64,000 bases of DNA from Holothuria scabra. Its lineage: Eukaryota; Echinodermata; Holothuroidea; Aspidochirotida; Holothuriidae. The number at the start of each line of letters is the position of its first letter. Position 1 is the stretch's first letter. Both the position numbers and the translations under genes were made by a program. A model generated the notes under the pieces. The model was not told the DNA's origin and did no database searches. It saw nothing but the letters and a program-made list of their open reading frames with translations. Of the stretch, positions 22,047-34,100 are shown in pieces. The stretch is from positions 33,545,884 to 33,609,883 of the forward strand of contig CM074200.1 of NCBI GenBank assembly GCA_037179385.1, written 5' to 3'.

Positions 22047-22112
22047 TTAAATAGGTTTTTCTTCATCATTGCCCTTACAACAGACCACGCAGCTGATGAC
22101 GAAGATGAATAT
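22047..22112 (-). CDS. Tetraspanin A exon 8 (end of TM4, cytoplasmic tail, stop)
   Basis: 21 codons plus TAA follow a TTTTCAG acceptor. The hydrophobic end of TM4 is followed by CVVCCKGNDEEKPI. The last exon of tetraspanin B has the same length and the same EEKPI end. Confidence 0.9.
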   Translation of the reverse strand: MFIFVISCVVCCKGNDEEKPI

Positions 22113-25100
22113 CTGAAAACAGAAAAAAGGCATAAATTCAACGTTTCTTCGAGAAATTGTGCAAGTTTGTGATAAACTGTCTTGACATGAATAGGGGAAC
22201 TTATATCATGATGAAGGCGCACTTACAGTACGTTCCAGTGGAAGGGGCGCAATGTTCCATTTATCACTGTCCTAAGTAAAAGAGTCTGTCCCCTTCCCAT
22301 TTACAGCATTTTCGTTTAGAGGGACGACATTTATAACCATGGTGCCATATTTGGCACAATTTCCTTTGCCTCCATGTTGTTTCTTTCCAGCCTGAAACTT
22401 GACAATTTAGAGAACACTATAAAGAGAGATAGCAGTAGCAATCCAGGGATTAACTTACTTAAATTCCACAAAATTGCTTTCACAAAGGCAAATTATGACA
22501 TCAAAGTTTTTGGTTGATGGAAGTTTCTCTAATTGTTAACACGTGGTAACCAACCCCCCCCCCCCTCACCACCACCACAATAGACCAATTAATTTATAAA
22601 CGTAGTCATCAACTATTGTGCACATCAGTGTCATAAACGTGCAAGGCTTTATTGGAATGATACCATGTCCCAAACAGTGTTTAGAGTAGGCTGTAAGTTG
22701 CCCACAGTCCACTGCAGAGGGGCAAATTATCAAACAGTGTAACTCGTTATAGGCTTTACTCACCTCGATAGCAACCACAGCGATCAAAATAATGGCAAGC
22801 ATTTCAATGGTTTCGAAAACCTTATCAACACACCCAATGTCCTGTGTGAATAGCAGAATAAAAAAGAGCATTTAAAAAGCACGCAATATGTATTCTATAT
22901 ATCTTAAGTGTTCTGGTATCATGCTGCTGACAAGGCGTCCCTAGGTTGCGATCAGAGACTGAGAGGGTCCTGGGACTTCTTCCAGACAAAACTGTGCCTG
23001 ATTTCTCCTACAAAGTATTTTCCAAGACGGTTAAACAACCAGGAGCGGCGGAATGGAAAAACATTGGGAGGAAGACTACCTATGCGGGGCTCCACCATCG
23101 GTTGGCGCGGATCGCACAAGAAAAAGTTTTGACTTCATAAAACTTCCAGATGGCCGTAAAAGGCACTTCCCGAATGTTCCAAGCTTAAAATATGGATCTC
23201 GTCATACGCGTACGAGACGGGGTTGCAAGAGGGTACTCGCCCTCCCAATTCGGGCAATAGCGCTAACAGTTGGTCTATTCGAGCAAAACATGGGGAAAAC
23301 ATGATAAACGGTGACATTATTTGGGCAAAAAATGCTCTTGTTCACTCATAAAAATTACCCCCTATGGATCTCATGTCTGCAATTTCTCAACAAATGGAAA
23401 AAGTCATTCACGGAAAATGGTAATACATATCAGATGAGTTGATACACAAATCATAATGAATTATACATCCTCTTTCATTTACTCTGAATGCAATGCTCTT
23501 ATATTTAACTCAATATATCTGTTAGATTTTCCCAGCAAACCACATCTATTTATTTCCGTGACGAATAATATATCCCCTAGCTAGGTCGTACTATCATTAT
23601 ATGGTTATCTTTTTAAATAGTACAAAAAGGCTTTTCACTTGAGGATACTAAAAGAAAGGTAAAAGTATTCATGAAAGACAGGCTTAAGTTAAGCAATGCA
23701 AAAAAATTTAAAATTAATCCTACCCCTAGTAACAAAAACGCTTACTCTATGTATAAAAATATGCTTACTGACATTATTCGAATGGCGAAGACAATGTATT
23801 ATTATGATATCATTGAATCTCATAAGAACAATAGTACCCAACTATGGAAAATTCTAAATGACACTCTTAACAAAAAAGGTAAGGTCCACTCAAAAAACTT
23901 GTTTATGTGTGAGGATGGTATTAGTAACGATCGCTTGTATATTGGAAATAATTTAACAAGTTTTGCTTTTGTTGCCCAATCATTAGCTAACAATCTGCCA
24001 TCAGTAAACATCAACCCACTGAGTTTTATCTCCAATAATGCCCAAGCATCATTATTTATGTTTCCCACTTGTGTTGAGGAGTTGTCAGCCATCGTTATGA
24101 AGATGGAAAACTGAAAGAGCTCTGGTTTTGATGAAATTAACTGTGACTGAGAGCAAATCTTTCATGTTATTGTTACACCTTTGATTCATATTATCAACCT
24201 TTCTTTTTCTTCTGGCACTTTCCCCTCATAACTTAAAATTGCAAAGTTTATCCCTCTTTTTAAATCAGGTGATGCACACACCTTATCAAATTATAGGCCT
24301 ATTTGTATATTACCTTCTATTTCTAAGATTGTTGAACGACTGGTTTATAAAATACTGTATAATTTTATTTCCAAACATGATATACTTCATAAAAATCAGT
24401 ACGGTTTCCGAACTTATCATGCTTCGTACATGGCTGCCCTTAATCTCACTGGCAAAATTGCTGAAGGTCTCCATACTATAATAACACAACTGCTGCCTTA
24501 TTTCTCGACCTATCAAAAACGTTTGATACGACTGACAATACCATTTTACTCCGTAAACTTTCTTTGTATGGTATAAGAGAGAAAGCTCTATCATGGTTAG
24601 TTAAAATTTACCTTAAGAATCATTCACATTTTGTTTTCTTTAACGGTGTTAACTCTTCTACCCTTCATTGCAATATGGGTGTGCCGCAAGGTTTAATATT
24701 AGGTCCTTTACTGTTGCTTTTATACGTAAATGACATTAATATGTCCTCATCTGTGCTAGACTTTATATTATTCGCAGATGATACTACCGTTTCTCTGCAA
24801 GTTCCGTCTGTTGATGATTTACTTCTAGTTCTTACTCATGAATTTTCTTATATTTTCAATTGGTTAACAGCTAATAGGTTGACTTTAAACATAGCAAAAA
24901 CTAAGTTGTTACTATTTGATAATAGAATTTCTGACCTCACTATTTACAGCATCCAACCAAATGATACCCCTATCACGCCATCACTCCATGCTAATTTCTT
25001 AGGTATTCACATTGACTACAAATTAGATTGGTAAAATCATATTTCCTTTCTAAGGAACAAAGTAGAAAGAGAGTCCCTAATCGAAGTTTTTACCCAGAAA

Positions 25101-28100
25101 TGCTCTCGTCTTCCTTTATAACTCCCTCATTTTAACTTATAACCTTGTTACTTGGGGAAATACCCATATCACTTTGCTCAGCAATTTGCACAAGCTTTAA
25201 AAGCAAGCATTTAGGAATATTTGTAACGTGTCGTATCGGGCTCGCACAACAGAAATTTTCAAAGGACTACATATTCTCTCTACTTTTGACCTTTACACTT
25301 ACCAGTTAGGCATATTTATGTATCGCTACTATCACGGTCTCCTTCTAAATGTTTGTGCAACTTATTTCAACTTTAATTCTGACTTTCATTTCTATTATAC
25401 TCGGGCAAGAAATCAGTTGCATCCCCTCTGTCTGGAACCCATGTTAAGCAAGCTCATGTTCGTTGTGCAGGTGTTAAATTATGGAATTTTTTCCCTTTAA
25501 ATATGCAACTGCCTGTCCTTAGTATCATTCAAAAGAAAATTTAAAAATTACTTAATTGATATGCTGCCGTAATTCATCTATTGCCATAGGCAAATTTATA
25601 TACTTAACCCTCTTTCGTTACTGCTTCTCATTTTATGTTTTTCTGTGTTTGTTTTCTGCGTTGTTTCCTTACTTAAGGGCAAGGGCCAGACTTTAAAAGA
25701 TCATTTTTTCTGGTCCTTTATCTTCTTTTGTTTAATAGCTATGCCTAACTAATATTTCAAATGCCGTTGTTTTATGTTCTCTGTTACTTTAAAGTGGATT
25801 TTTGGCTTGTTTGTAATATAAATCAATTCGAGATATGAATAAATTTAATCAAATCAAATCAATGCTAATGCAGCACTATGAAAATTTTCCGACATTTTCT
25901 ACATGTTTCCCAAATAGAGTATTTTTTTATTTTCCTTTGACGATGTAAATTTCTGAAAGAAAACAGATTTTTTTCTGAAACACAGTAAATTTTCCCGACA
26001 GAAATGTAGTCAGCCAATGGCAAACTTCAAATGGGTATGTGTTGAAAAAGTTTACCCCCTCCCCGCTAAAGGCCTGAGTTATTAAAGCTGGACCTTGAAG
26101 CTGTGCTACAGGACAAAGATCTTACTTACGTTGACAAATTCGGAAGCATTGTCTGTCTGATTTCTAGCCATAAATTCACGCATACACATTTTGCGATTGA
26201 TGTATTGTTGGTCTAGTGCTGTCTTATTAGCGTCCAAGTATGCAGTTACTGCTGTAGACTTGTCATTAACCTGTTGAAGAGAGAAAAGGTTTTAAACGTA
26301 AATAACGATACAACCACTGTATGATCTTGTTCTCAGATCCAGTGGGCTACTAGAACCAGAATGCAGGGCATTCATACTCGCGAATTAAGGTGGTCTAACG
26401 GTTCTAGCATATTAACAGACAGTTGATAAATTCTCAGTAGCAACTCCCTTATAAGAATAACAGGTAGTAGATGAAGGTGAATTAGTAGAAGTAGGTGAAT
26501 TCGTTATGATGAAGAGATTTGCGCATTTCAGAAAAGGATATCAGTGTTGAAAATTTGTACAAGTGAAACATTAGTGATGGGAGTGAGGGAAATAGAAATG
26601 TTTTTGCTACAAGCAGTGGCGTAGGAAGGGAATTTAGTCGGATTGGGCAAGAATGGCCTGTAGGGGCGCTTCAAAGTTTGTAGGGCAAGAATATTTGGTC
26701 AAAGGGGGCGAAAAATAGGCTGTAGGGGCGCTTTATGTCGGTAGATACAGTACATATGCTTCTATACGATAAAAAAGTAAAAAGGGCGCTGACAGGCAAT
26801 TTGAGTCCGTCAAGAGGGGCGACAGACCCTCTGACTATATGGTAGCTCCGCCACTGGCTACAAGCTAGAAAAAGGCAGTGGCAATGGCCGGCTCCGCGTA
26901 AACCAATCAGAATCTAGCCTTCGAAAAACCTCATCTAACAAACAACTCAGAGCCGTAGAATTAGCAGATAGTCAAAGTATACAACGTTCGTATGACTACC
27001 GGTAATGCGCCCTGTATATAAAGTACTTGTCTTTAAATTCCAGCTCGACAATCAGTATGATGGGCGACACATCGAGTACCTACCGTCGTCTAGCAACTAG
27101 CTTCCTTGACCATAACTAAAGATTACTTTCACCAGTAAAGTACTGACTAGGCCAACAACAGATTAATGGTCATATAGACGGCCGTAAAGCCCCTTCATTC
27201 TCACTTCGGTCTATCAATGCGGTTTAGCTAAACCTAAGAGATCCGAAGATTTCTAACAATTGTTTCCGTCTTTTAAGTCTTAAAATGTGGTATTCCGAGT
27301 TAAGACTCTTCGAAGAAACATGGCAAACTAATACATTACAAGCTCAAATAAGTAATGTTAATTTGTACCGAAGGATGTCAAAGATATTCCCACCTTTTGG
27401 GGGAGTTGGGTTAATAAATCGTGAGAGAGGGATGTTCCATCCTCTCTGAAATGATACTAGTTTAAAGAGGCTCATTGAGTTGGTTCATGAAATTCAACAA
27501 ATTTTTCCAAACCTGTAGAGTTTTCTTCACATAGCAATGACAAATGGTCAAACTTACACAATCCCTATATCCCACACACAAGTACTGTAACTGTTTTATG
27601 AGTGAGTACTTAACGGTTCAACTACGTTTTGAAAAATTTGTGACCAGACACTTTTCCCAAATTGTGAACAAAACCGTTACAAGTCAGGGCATCACAGAAT
27701 TCAAAATTTTTACTTTTCCAGTAACAATTGAATATGAAACTTGAATTTTTATGCTAATTATTGACATTGTTATGTGGTGTTGACCCTTAAACACTCTCGT
27801 TAAAATATTGATATCAACTCAATAAGCCCCTTTAACCAAAAGAGATGTTATTTGGGGGCCGTTTGGAGATTTTCTTTGTTTTATTTTTTCCTCTTCATTT
27901 TTTTAAAATAAGCCGGTGGCCATTCATGCAAAAACATTATGTTTAGATCTGTGAAGCAAATTAAATTAAGCCCACCTACAAAACTTTCGTGAATCTGTTT
28001 CGATCTTTTCGCAAAAAAAAAAAAGAAAAAAAAATATTTCACTTGCCAGTAAGTGAACTCATGTCCATCATTATACATTATTAACTTGCCTGTTGCTGTT

Positions 28101-31100
28101 GTATGTATTGTGTTAACTTGATGAAACAGAAAAAAAGTAAGGTCACACAACTGAGAATAACGTCACAACCAACAACGAGTAACTATAAACATTATCACTT
28201 ACAAAGGAAGTTTGTCAACGTGTGAAAATGTCCCCTCGACTTTGACTATAAGAAACTCTCCCTACAGTGAAACAAGTGCCTTCAACAGTTCAAACACTCA
28301 CCGTACAACAAGTCTCGTATCGTTCAAAACTTGTTTCATCGGTGCCCAGAGAATTATAACTTGACGTTCCATTCACTCCGCAACATCCGACCTTGGGAAT
28401 AAAAAATATAATATCCCAAAATATTGACTTACATACGGTAAAACAGTCAGAATATTCGAGTTAATAAATCATCACGTGACAGTATTTCTCAAATTTCTTG
28501 ACGGTTAGTAAACCATTGCTCTTTTCTCGCCAACATTTTTTCTGTAATTCTACATAGAAATGTTCCGTTCCCAAAAGTTTGTCTTTACAACGATGGTATA
28601 GGGAGTGATATTTACTCTCAATGCAAACATCTTCGAGTGGGATTTCTTCTCTTACATGAATGAAGTGGAAAGCTCGCAATAAGAGAGAAAATGTCGAATA
28701 ACCATAGGCCGAGAAAAAATCCCCCTAACCAAAGTCCCTTCCAGTATCTCGTCTGTTGACTTTCAATTGTGCACTCATCCTGCCCCCGCCCCTCATGTTT
28801 CGCACTCGATGGGGATTTAAATGCACTAAGTATTTGTGTTACATTAATAACACTGTATGTTTCTTAACCCAACTGATGAAGTTGAAGTAATAGGTTGTAT
28901 TGAAAAGTTCAAAGATTCTAGCCCTGGGGCCCATTCCACAAAGAGTTACGCACAATCTTAAGTTTGATTCCCCATACTTAAGTCAACAGTAAATCAAACT
29001 TAAGATCGTGCGTAACTCTTTGTGGAACGGGCCCCTGGTCAAGATGGAATTCATTGCAAGGTGATTAAGACATTTGCCCAGTTGATTGCTTATCCTTTAC
29101 GTCATATAATTAACCTGTGTTTTATGTATGGTGTTATGCCGATTGAACTTAAAAGCGCCAGAGTCGTACCTATTTACAAAGCCGGTGACAAAACTCTAAA
29201 AACCAATTGTAGACCAATTTCCGTACTTCGAGCTTTTTCCAAATTTTTTGAAAGATTTGTATATAATCGGCTGTTTACTTTTCTTACAACCCACAATATA
29301 ATCTATGAAAACCAGTTTGGTGTCATTCCAAACAAGTTTACCACCCATGCCCTGATTAATTTTGTAAATGAAATTATAGATGCATTTGAAAGTAACAAGT
29401 TCTCTTGCGGTATATTTCTAGACCTTTCTAAGGCGTTCGATACGCTAGACCATGATATACTTTTATTAAAAATGCAACACTACGGTATTCGTGGCATCGT
29501 TCGCTCTTGGTTCCAAAATTATCTTACAGACAGATGTCAGTAGGCCTATGTCAACATTGCTAATTGTAATTCCCATCTGCGTAATATCAACACTGATGTA
29601 CTGCAAGGATCAATTCTTCTAGGGCCCCTCCTTTTTTGATTTACATCAACGACTTGCCTCGTGCTTGCCCCATTTTCAAATTTACTTTGTATAATGATGA
29701 TACTAATATTCTGTGTGATAATGCAAACATTCATACACTTATATATGACATAAATATTAATTTGGTTAAAGTAACTGATTGGCTTACTGCTAATTAATTA
29801 CACCTAAACTCTAAAAAATCCACGGCAGTCCTTCTTCGCCCATATCAGAAAAAGGTTGATGAAAATTGTCAATGGTATTAAGTTGTTGAATAATTTTATC
29901 CCCTTTGCTGAATATGCACTATTTCTGGGTATTGTAATTGATTGTAACTTAAGCTGGTCTCACCACATTGATTCAATATGCAGGAAGCTTGCCAGAGGCA
30001 ATGGATTTATTTTGAAGCTTAGTCATTTTTTACCTAAAAATATCCTTCTAACTATCTACCTTGTCTTTCCCTTTATTTCTTACTGTGCAATTGTATGGGG
30101 TAATGTGTCCGCAGTCCACATTAATAAAATTTTTGTCATCCAAAAACGAATTTTTCTTGCTATTGATCACAAATCAAATCTGACCCACTCTAGACCAATA
30201 TTTTACCGTTATAACTCCCTTACAATATTTGATATCGTGAAGCTTCAAACTTTAGTATTTATGTATCAGTTTTCCAAGAATTTACTTCTTAATTCATTTC
30301 GTAATTTCTTCTCCGCTTATAGTCACAGCTACAGCACTAGATACAACTCGCGTTATGTACTGCCTTTTTATAAGCTCAGTCTTAGTCAACGAACCATCGG
30401 ATTCATAGGTCCCGTTACTTGGAATGGTATCCCAACCCACATAAAAAATTCCTCTTCTGTTTCTTCGTTTAAACGACGGTTTAAAAACTACCTTTTACCT
30501 GGTTACAATTAGTTCTTTGTTTTCTTTGCTATGTCTCTATTGTTTTACATCCCTGTTTATTTTGGTAATTTCAGCTCCTCCATTCTGCGGATGGTCTTGT
30601 GTTCTTTTCTGTCTTTGTTTAGTGATAAACTTGTTTAGTGATATACTTGTTTATTTGTGTTTCTTCCAGGGGAATCACTACCACAAGCTTTTGGTAGCTT
30701 TCTTGTGCCTCCCCCAACCATGACTATTAATTTTTTTTTTTATTTTGTTATATCCTGTTGATATTGCTGTCGTTTCAATTTCAATTGTTAAACTATTTCA
30801 TTCTGTTCCAATATCAAACTGTATAATTTGTTACATATGGCATTCATGGTTGAAATAAATGTTGAGAAACTGAAAATTGAAACATCCCGGCAATCTATTT
30901 TTGATTAAATTTTGGACGTATATGACAGAGCGTTTTCTTTTAACATGTACACTGATATATAATGTTATCTTATGTAAAGTTTTGCTAAGTTCTTACGTTA
31001 AAAGTATTACTAAACTGTATGAGTTTAACTTTACGCAGATAAAAGTTTCAACATTAAAAGTTTCGTAAAAGGCGGTCTAAGATCATAGCCCTGTTGTATT

Positions 31101-34100
31101 GCTCGATAGCTCAACCTAACAAAGTTGATCGGACAACCACTTGACCCAAGCAAATTCTTCAAACGTGAAATGTATGGTGACAGCTGGGAGGTCTAGCTAC
31201 ACCTCTCTGGTGAGAGCCGGGAGGTCTAGCTACACCTCCCTGGTTTCACCTCCCTGGTGAGAGGTGGCATGAGAGCATTATCACTTCCCTCCTCTTCTGT
31301 TAAAGTAAATAATACAACAGTTCTCACCGACAGCTGCAAGACATCCCAACCGGCACTAGTTGTGTTGCTGGTCCCAGACAGGTGGAGTTCGAAGCTGCTT
31401 TCTACGGCAGTGTTAAACTGAAATGAAAAGAAGGCGAAGGGGGTCTTTCCAAGGATAATACATTAGGAGTTGGTCAGTAAAATACTTTTCATCATTCAAC
31501 AAAAATAGACAAAGTTAAATTTCGGAATAATACCAACTTTATATTTCGGGAACGAGACAAAATTCGAACTCATTGCCCTAGTTTTAAGACATTTTGGTTA
31601 CACACAAGAATGTCGGCATCCGCTCGCCTTATATCTCTTCTCTGTGGACAAAGTTCTCAAAATTGTTATCAAACCTTTAAGTCATGATAGAATTGCATTA
31701 TGTCCCGTAGAACAAACTGGATGGACGTGGAAAGTTAATTGAAGCCCTCACCATCCCATCGTACTCTCCGCCTAGATTTTCTTGTTATCATCACTTCGGT
31801 CATGCTTTCTTTAATCCTCATGGTGTGCCCCAGACTATGACGGAAAAGGGGAAAAATTCAAAGTCCCTAGACGGGGAAAGTTTCACGAAGCCATGCCAAA
31901 TTTTGCAGGATGTTGAAGAAGCGAGATGTTGGAGAAAAAGAACGTAAAGGTATACCATATGACATTTTAATGACTTGATGACTTAATGTCTTTGTGGTAG
32001 AAAATTTGGAAATTTTGAGCTCTTATATGAATTAAAAATAAAACTAAATTTAAGAATCTCGGGCACCATGCTTTGAAGTAGATCCTACGAAAACCATAAG
32101 GTCTCCTGGTTGCCGTTACAATTCTTTCTCCACAAAAGTACCCCAGGCATTTCCCTATTGGGACCTGCTATAGACGAATCCGTTTAGCACTTGTTTTTAG
32201 TTACTGTAAGCGACAACATGTGGGGTTCAATCAGCTAAAAATCGTCTTCATTTATTGTCTACATGAATTTCAAACCCTCATATTCAGTGAAATTGAAGGA
32301 ATTAAGATACAATTTAGTGTACAACCATCCATGAAACAGATAAGCAACGAAATTGAAATATCAAAAGGTAATGGACCCCAGTTATGACCGACTGAAATCA
32401 GACCATCATTTGCTGTCCGGATTCGTGTATAGAAGGGTAACGGCCTGGGGCAGTGGGGGAGCATCAGGGTCAAAAGGCGACCGCCCCCTAACGGAGCAAA
32501 ATTATTACCTGCTGGTACCCTTTTTAGATATTTAACAGCCTGCTTTAATGCGTCTCTAATAGTCACTCTCGGCTTTTACCACAATCCCTAACCCCACCAC
32601 TGGCCTGGAATACTCACCCTCTGAGTCTATTTATGTCTTTTATTAATTTGTTTTATTTTTTGGATATTTTGACAGACTTACCCAATCTGGAGACAGGTAA
32701 ACGATGATCCCAACTCCAAGTTGAATGACTATGATTTGAAGAATGACGCAAATATACTGTAAGGAAAAATACACCAAAAAGAAATGTATGTTCGACCTGA
32801 ATGTCAGCATTTTTTTTTAACTTTTCGGGGGTTTGATCTTTATTCCGAAGGATCGTTGCTCCAAAGGTTCGTTATTCCCAATTTAATATGTGGATCGCTA
32901 TTCCAAAGGGCTGTTATCACGAATATTGATTCCGAATAGAGGATGATGTTAAATACTTTGAATCATGTGATACTACCGGAATTTCGCCCTTATCATCCAA
33001 CAGTTACCGTATACAGTCAGTATCGTGTTTAAGGGGGGGGGGGGCACCGACCTCCATCTCACAAGGTAGATTAAGGAGACTCACCATGGTACAGTATGCA
33101 TTGGGGTAGGGAACCACTGTCCATTCAGATTTTTAACCTGTTCGTAAAAGCTGGCCCTTGAAAAGGTATCATTAAAAATGCGGATTTTAAATTGTGTTGT
33201 CCAAATTATTATTTTTTGTCCCTCGAACCCGGTAAAACGGGTTTTAGAGTTTTTTGGCATAATTCTACGAGAGACAGAGTCAAGGAAGCCCTTGTTGCCA
33301 CATCACCAGCTCAAAAGCGGATCTTGTCTTGTAGGGAGAAATTATGTTCAACTTTGACAGTTCCTATCCTCCTTTCGGAATGATGAACCTTATGTTCTTT
33401 TCGGAATAAGGGTCCTTCGGAATAACGGCATCATCTTCAAAGTCGAAATACCGACCCTAATCTTCACTTCGGAATAAGGACCCTTCGGAATAAAGAACCT
33501 TATATTCTTTTCAGAATAAAGAAACTTCGGAATAATGATCCTTACCCTCTATTCGGAATAACGAACCTTCGAAATAACGGACGACAATCCTAAATAGGAA
33601 CCCTCAGCCATAGTCTATAGAGGACCCCCTCGATAGACTATTGTCTTGCATACCTCGTTCACAGAAGGACAATTTGACGTTGGAGGCCACCCCTATGGCT
33701 TTGACCAAACCTTGACGGTCCCTTAGAACTATGTACTAGCTTTTGGTACCAGATAATCGTTTGAAGGAATCTATACAACTAGATAACAGAAACAACATTT
33801 AAAGTCGATCAGGTGATAACTTGCTTAACCCTTTACCGTTGTTTGGGTCCTTTTGGACCCATGCGGAGAGCTCGGCTGTCACACATCTTTACTGTTTCAC
33901 GCGGAGCTCGAAACTGCGAGTAGCTACCCGAAAATTCGGCCACAACAGCGAGAGAGACAATAGTTTAAGGTCACGGGGTCAATGGCCTACGGAAGCCGAT
34001 GCGGGGCGGGCTACGTCCGCTTTTCCGCCCAATCCCGAGGCGCGCCAATATGCCCCGATCGGAGCACAACGGTAAAGGGTTAACCTATCACGTCTCTCAA

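Larger units (their letters stand above)
28850..30876 (+). mobile_element. Jockey/CR1-type LINE relic split by a foldback element
   Basis: It is a 5'-truncated RT in a tetraspanin A intron, antisense to the gene. NPTDEVEVIGCIEKFKDSSPG is followed by the 106-bp foldback element, then GQDGIHCKVIK. RT blocks are PIYKAGDKTL, CRPISVL, GIFLDLSKAFDT and, in another frame, LYNDDTN. C-terminal blocks FLGIVIDCNLSWSHHI, FISYCAIVWGN and FKRRFKNYLL follow. The 3' end lies near AAATAAATGTTGAGAAAC. Stops and frameshifts from 29540 on inactivate it. Confidence 0.8.

Noticed and set aside
22946..23140. 64-codon plus-strand frame with protein-like composition
   Set aside because: It lies antisense in a tetraspanin intron, has no recognised domain and is next to a dispersed repeat; probably an old transposon piece.
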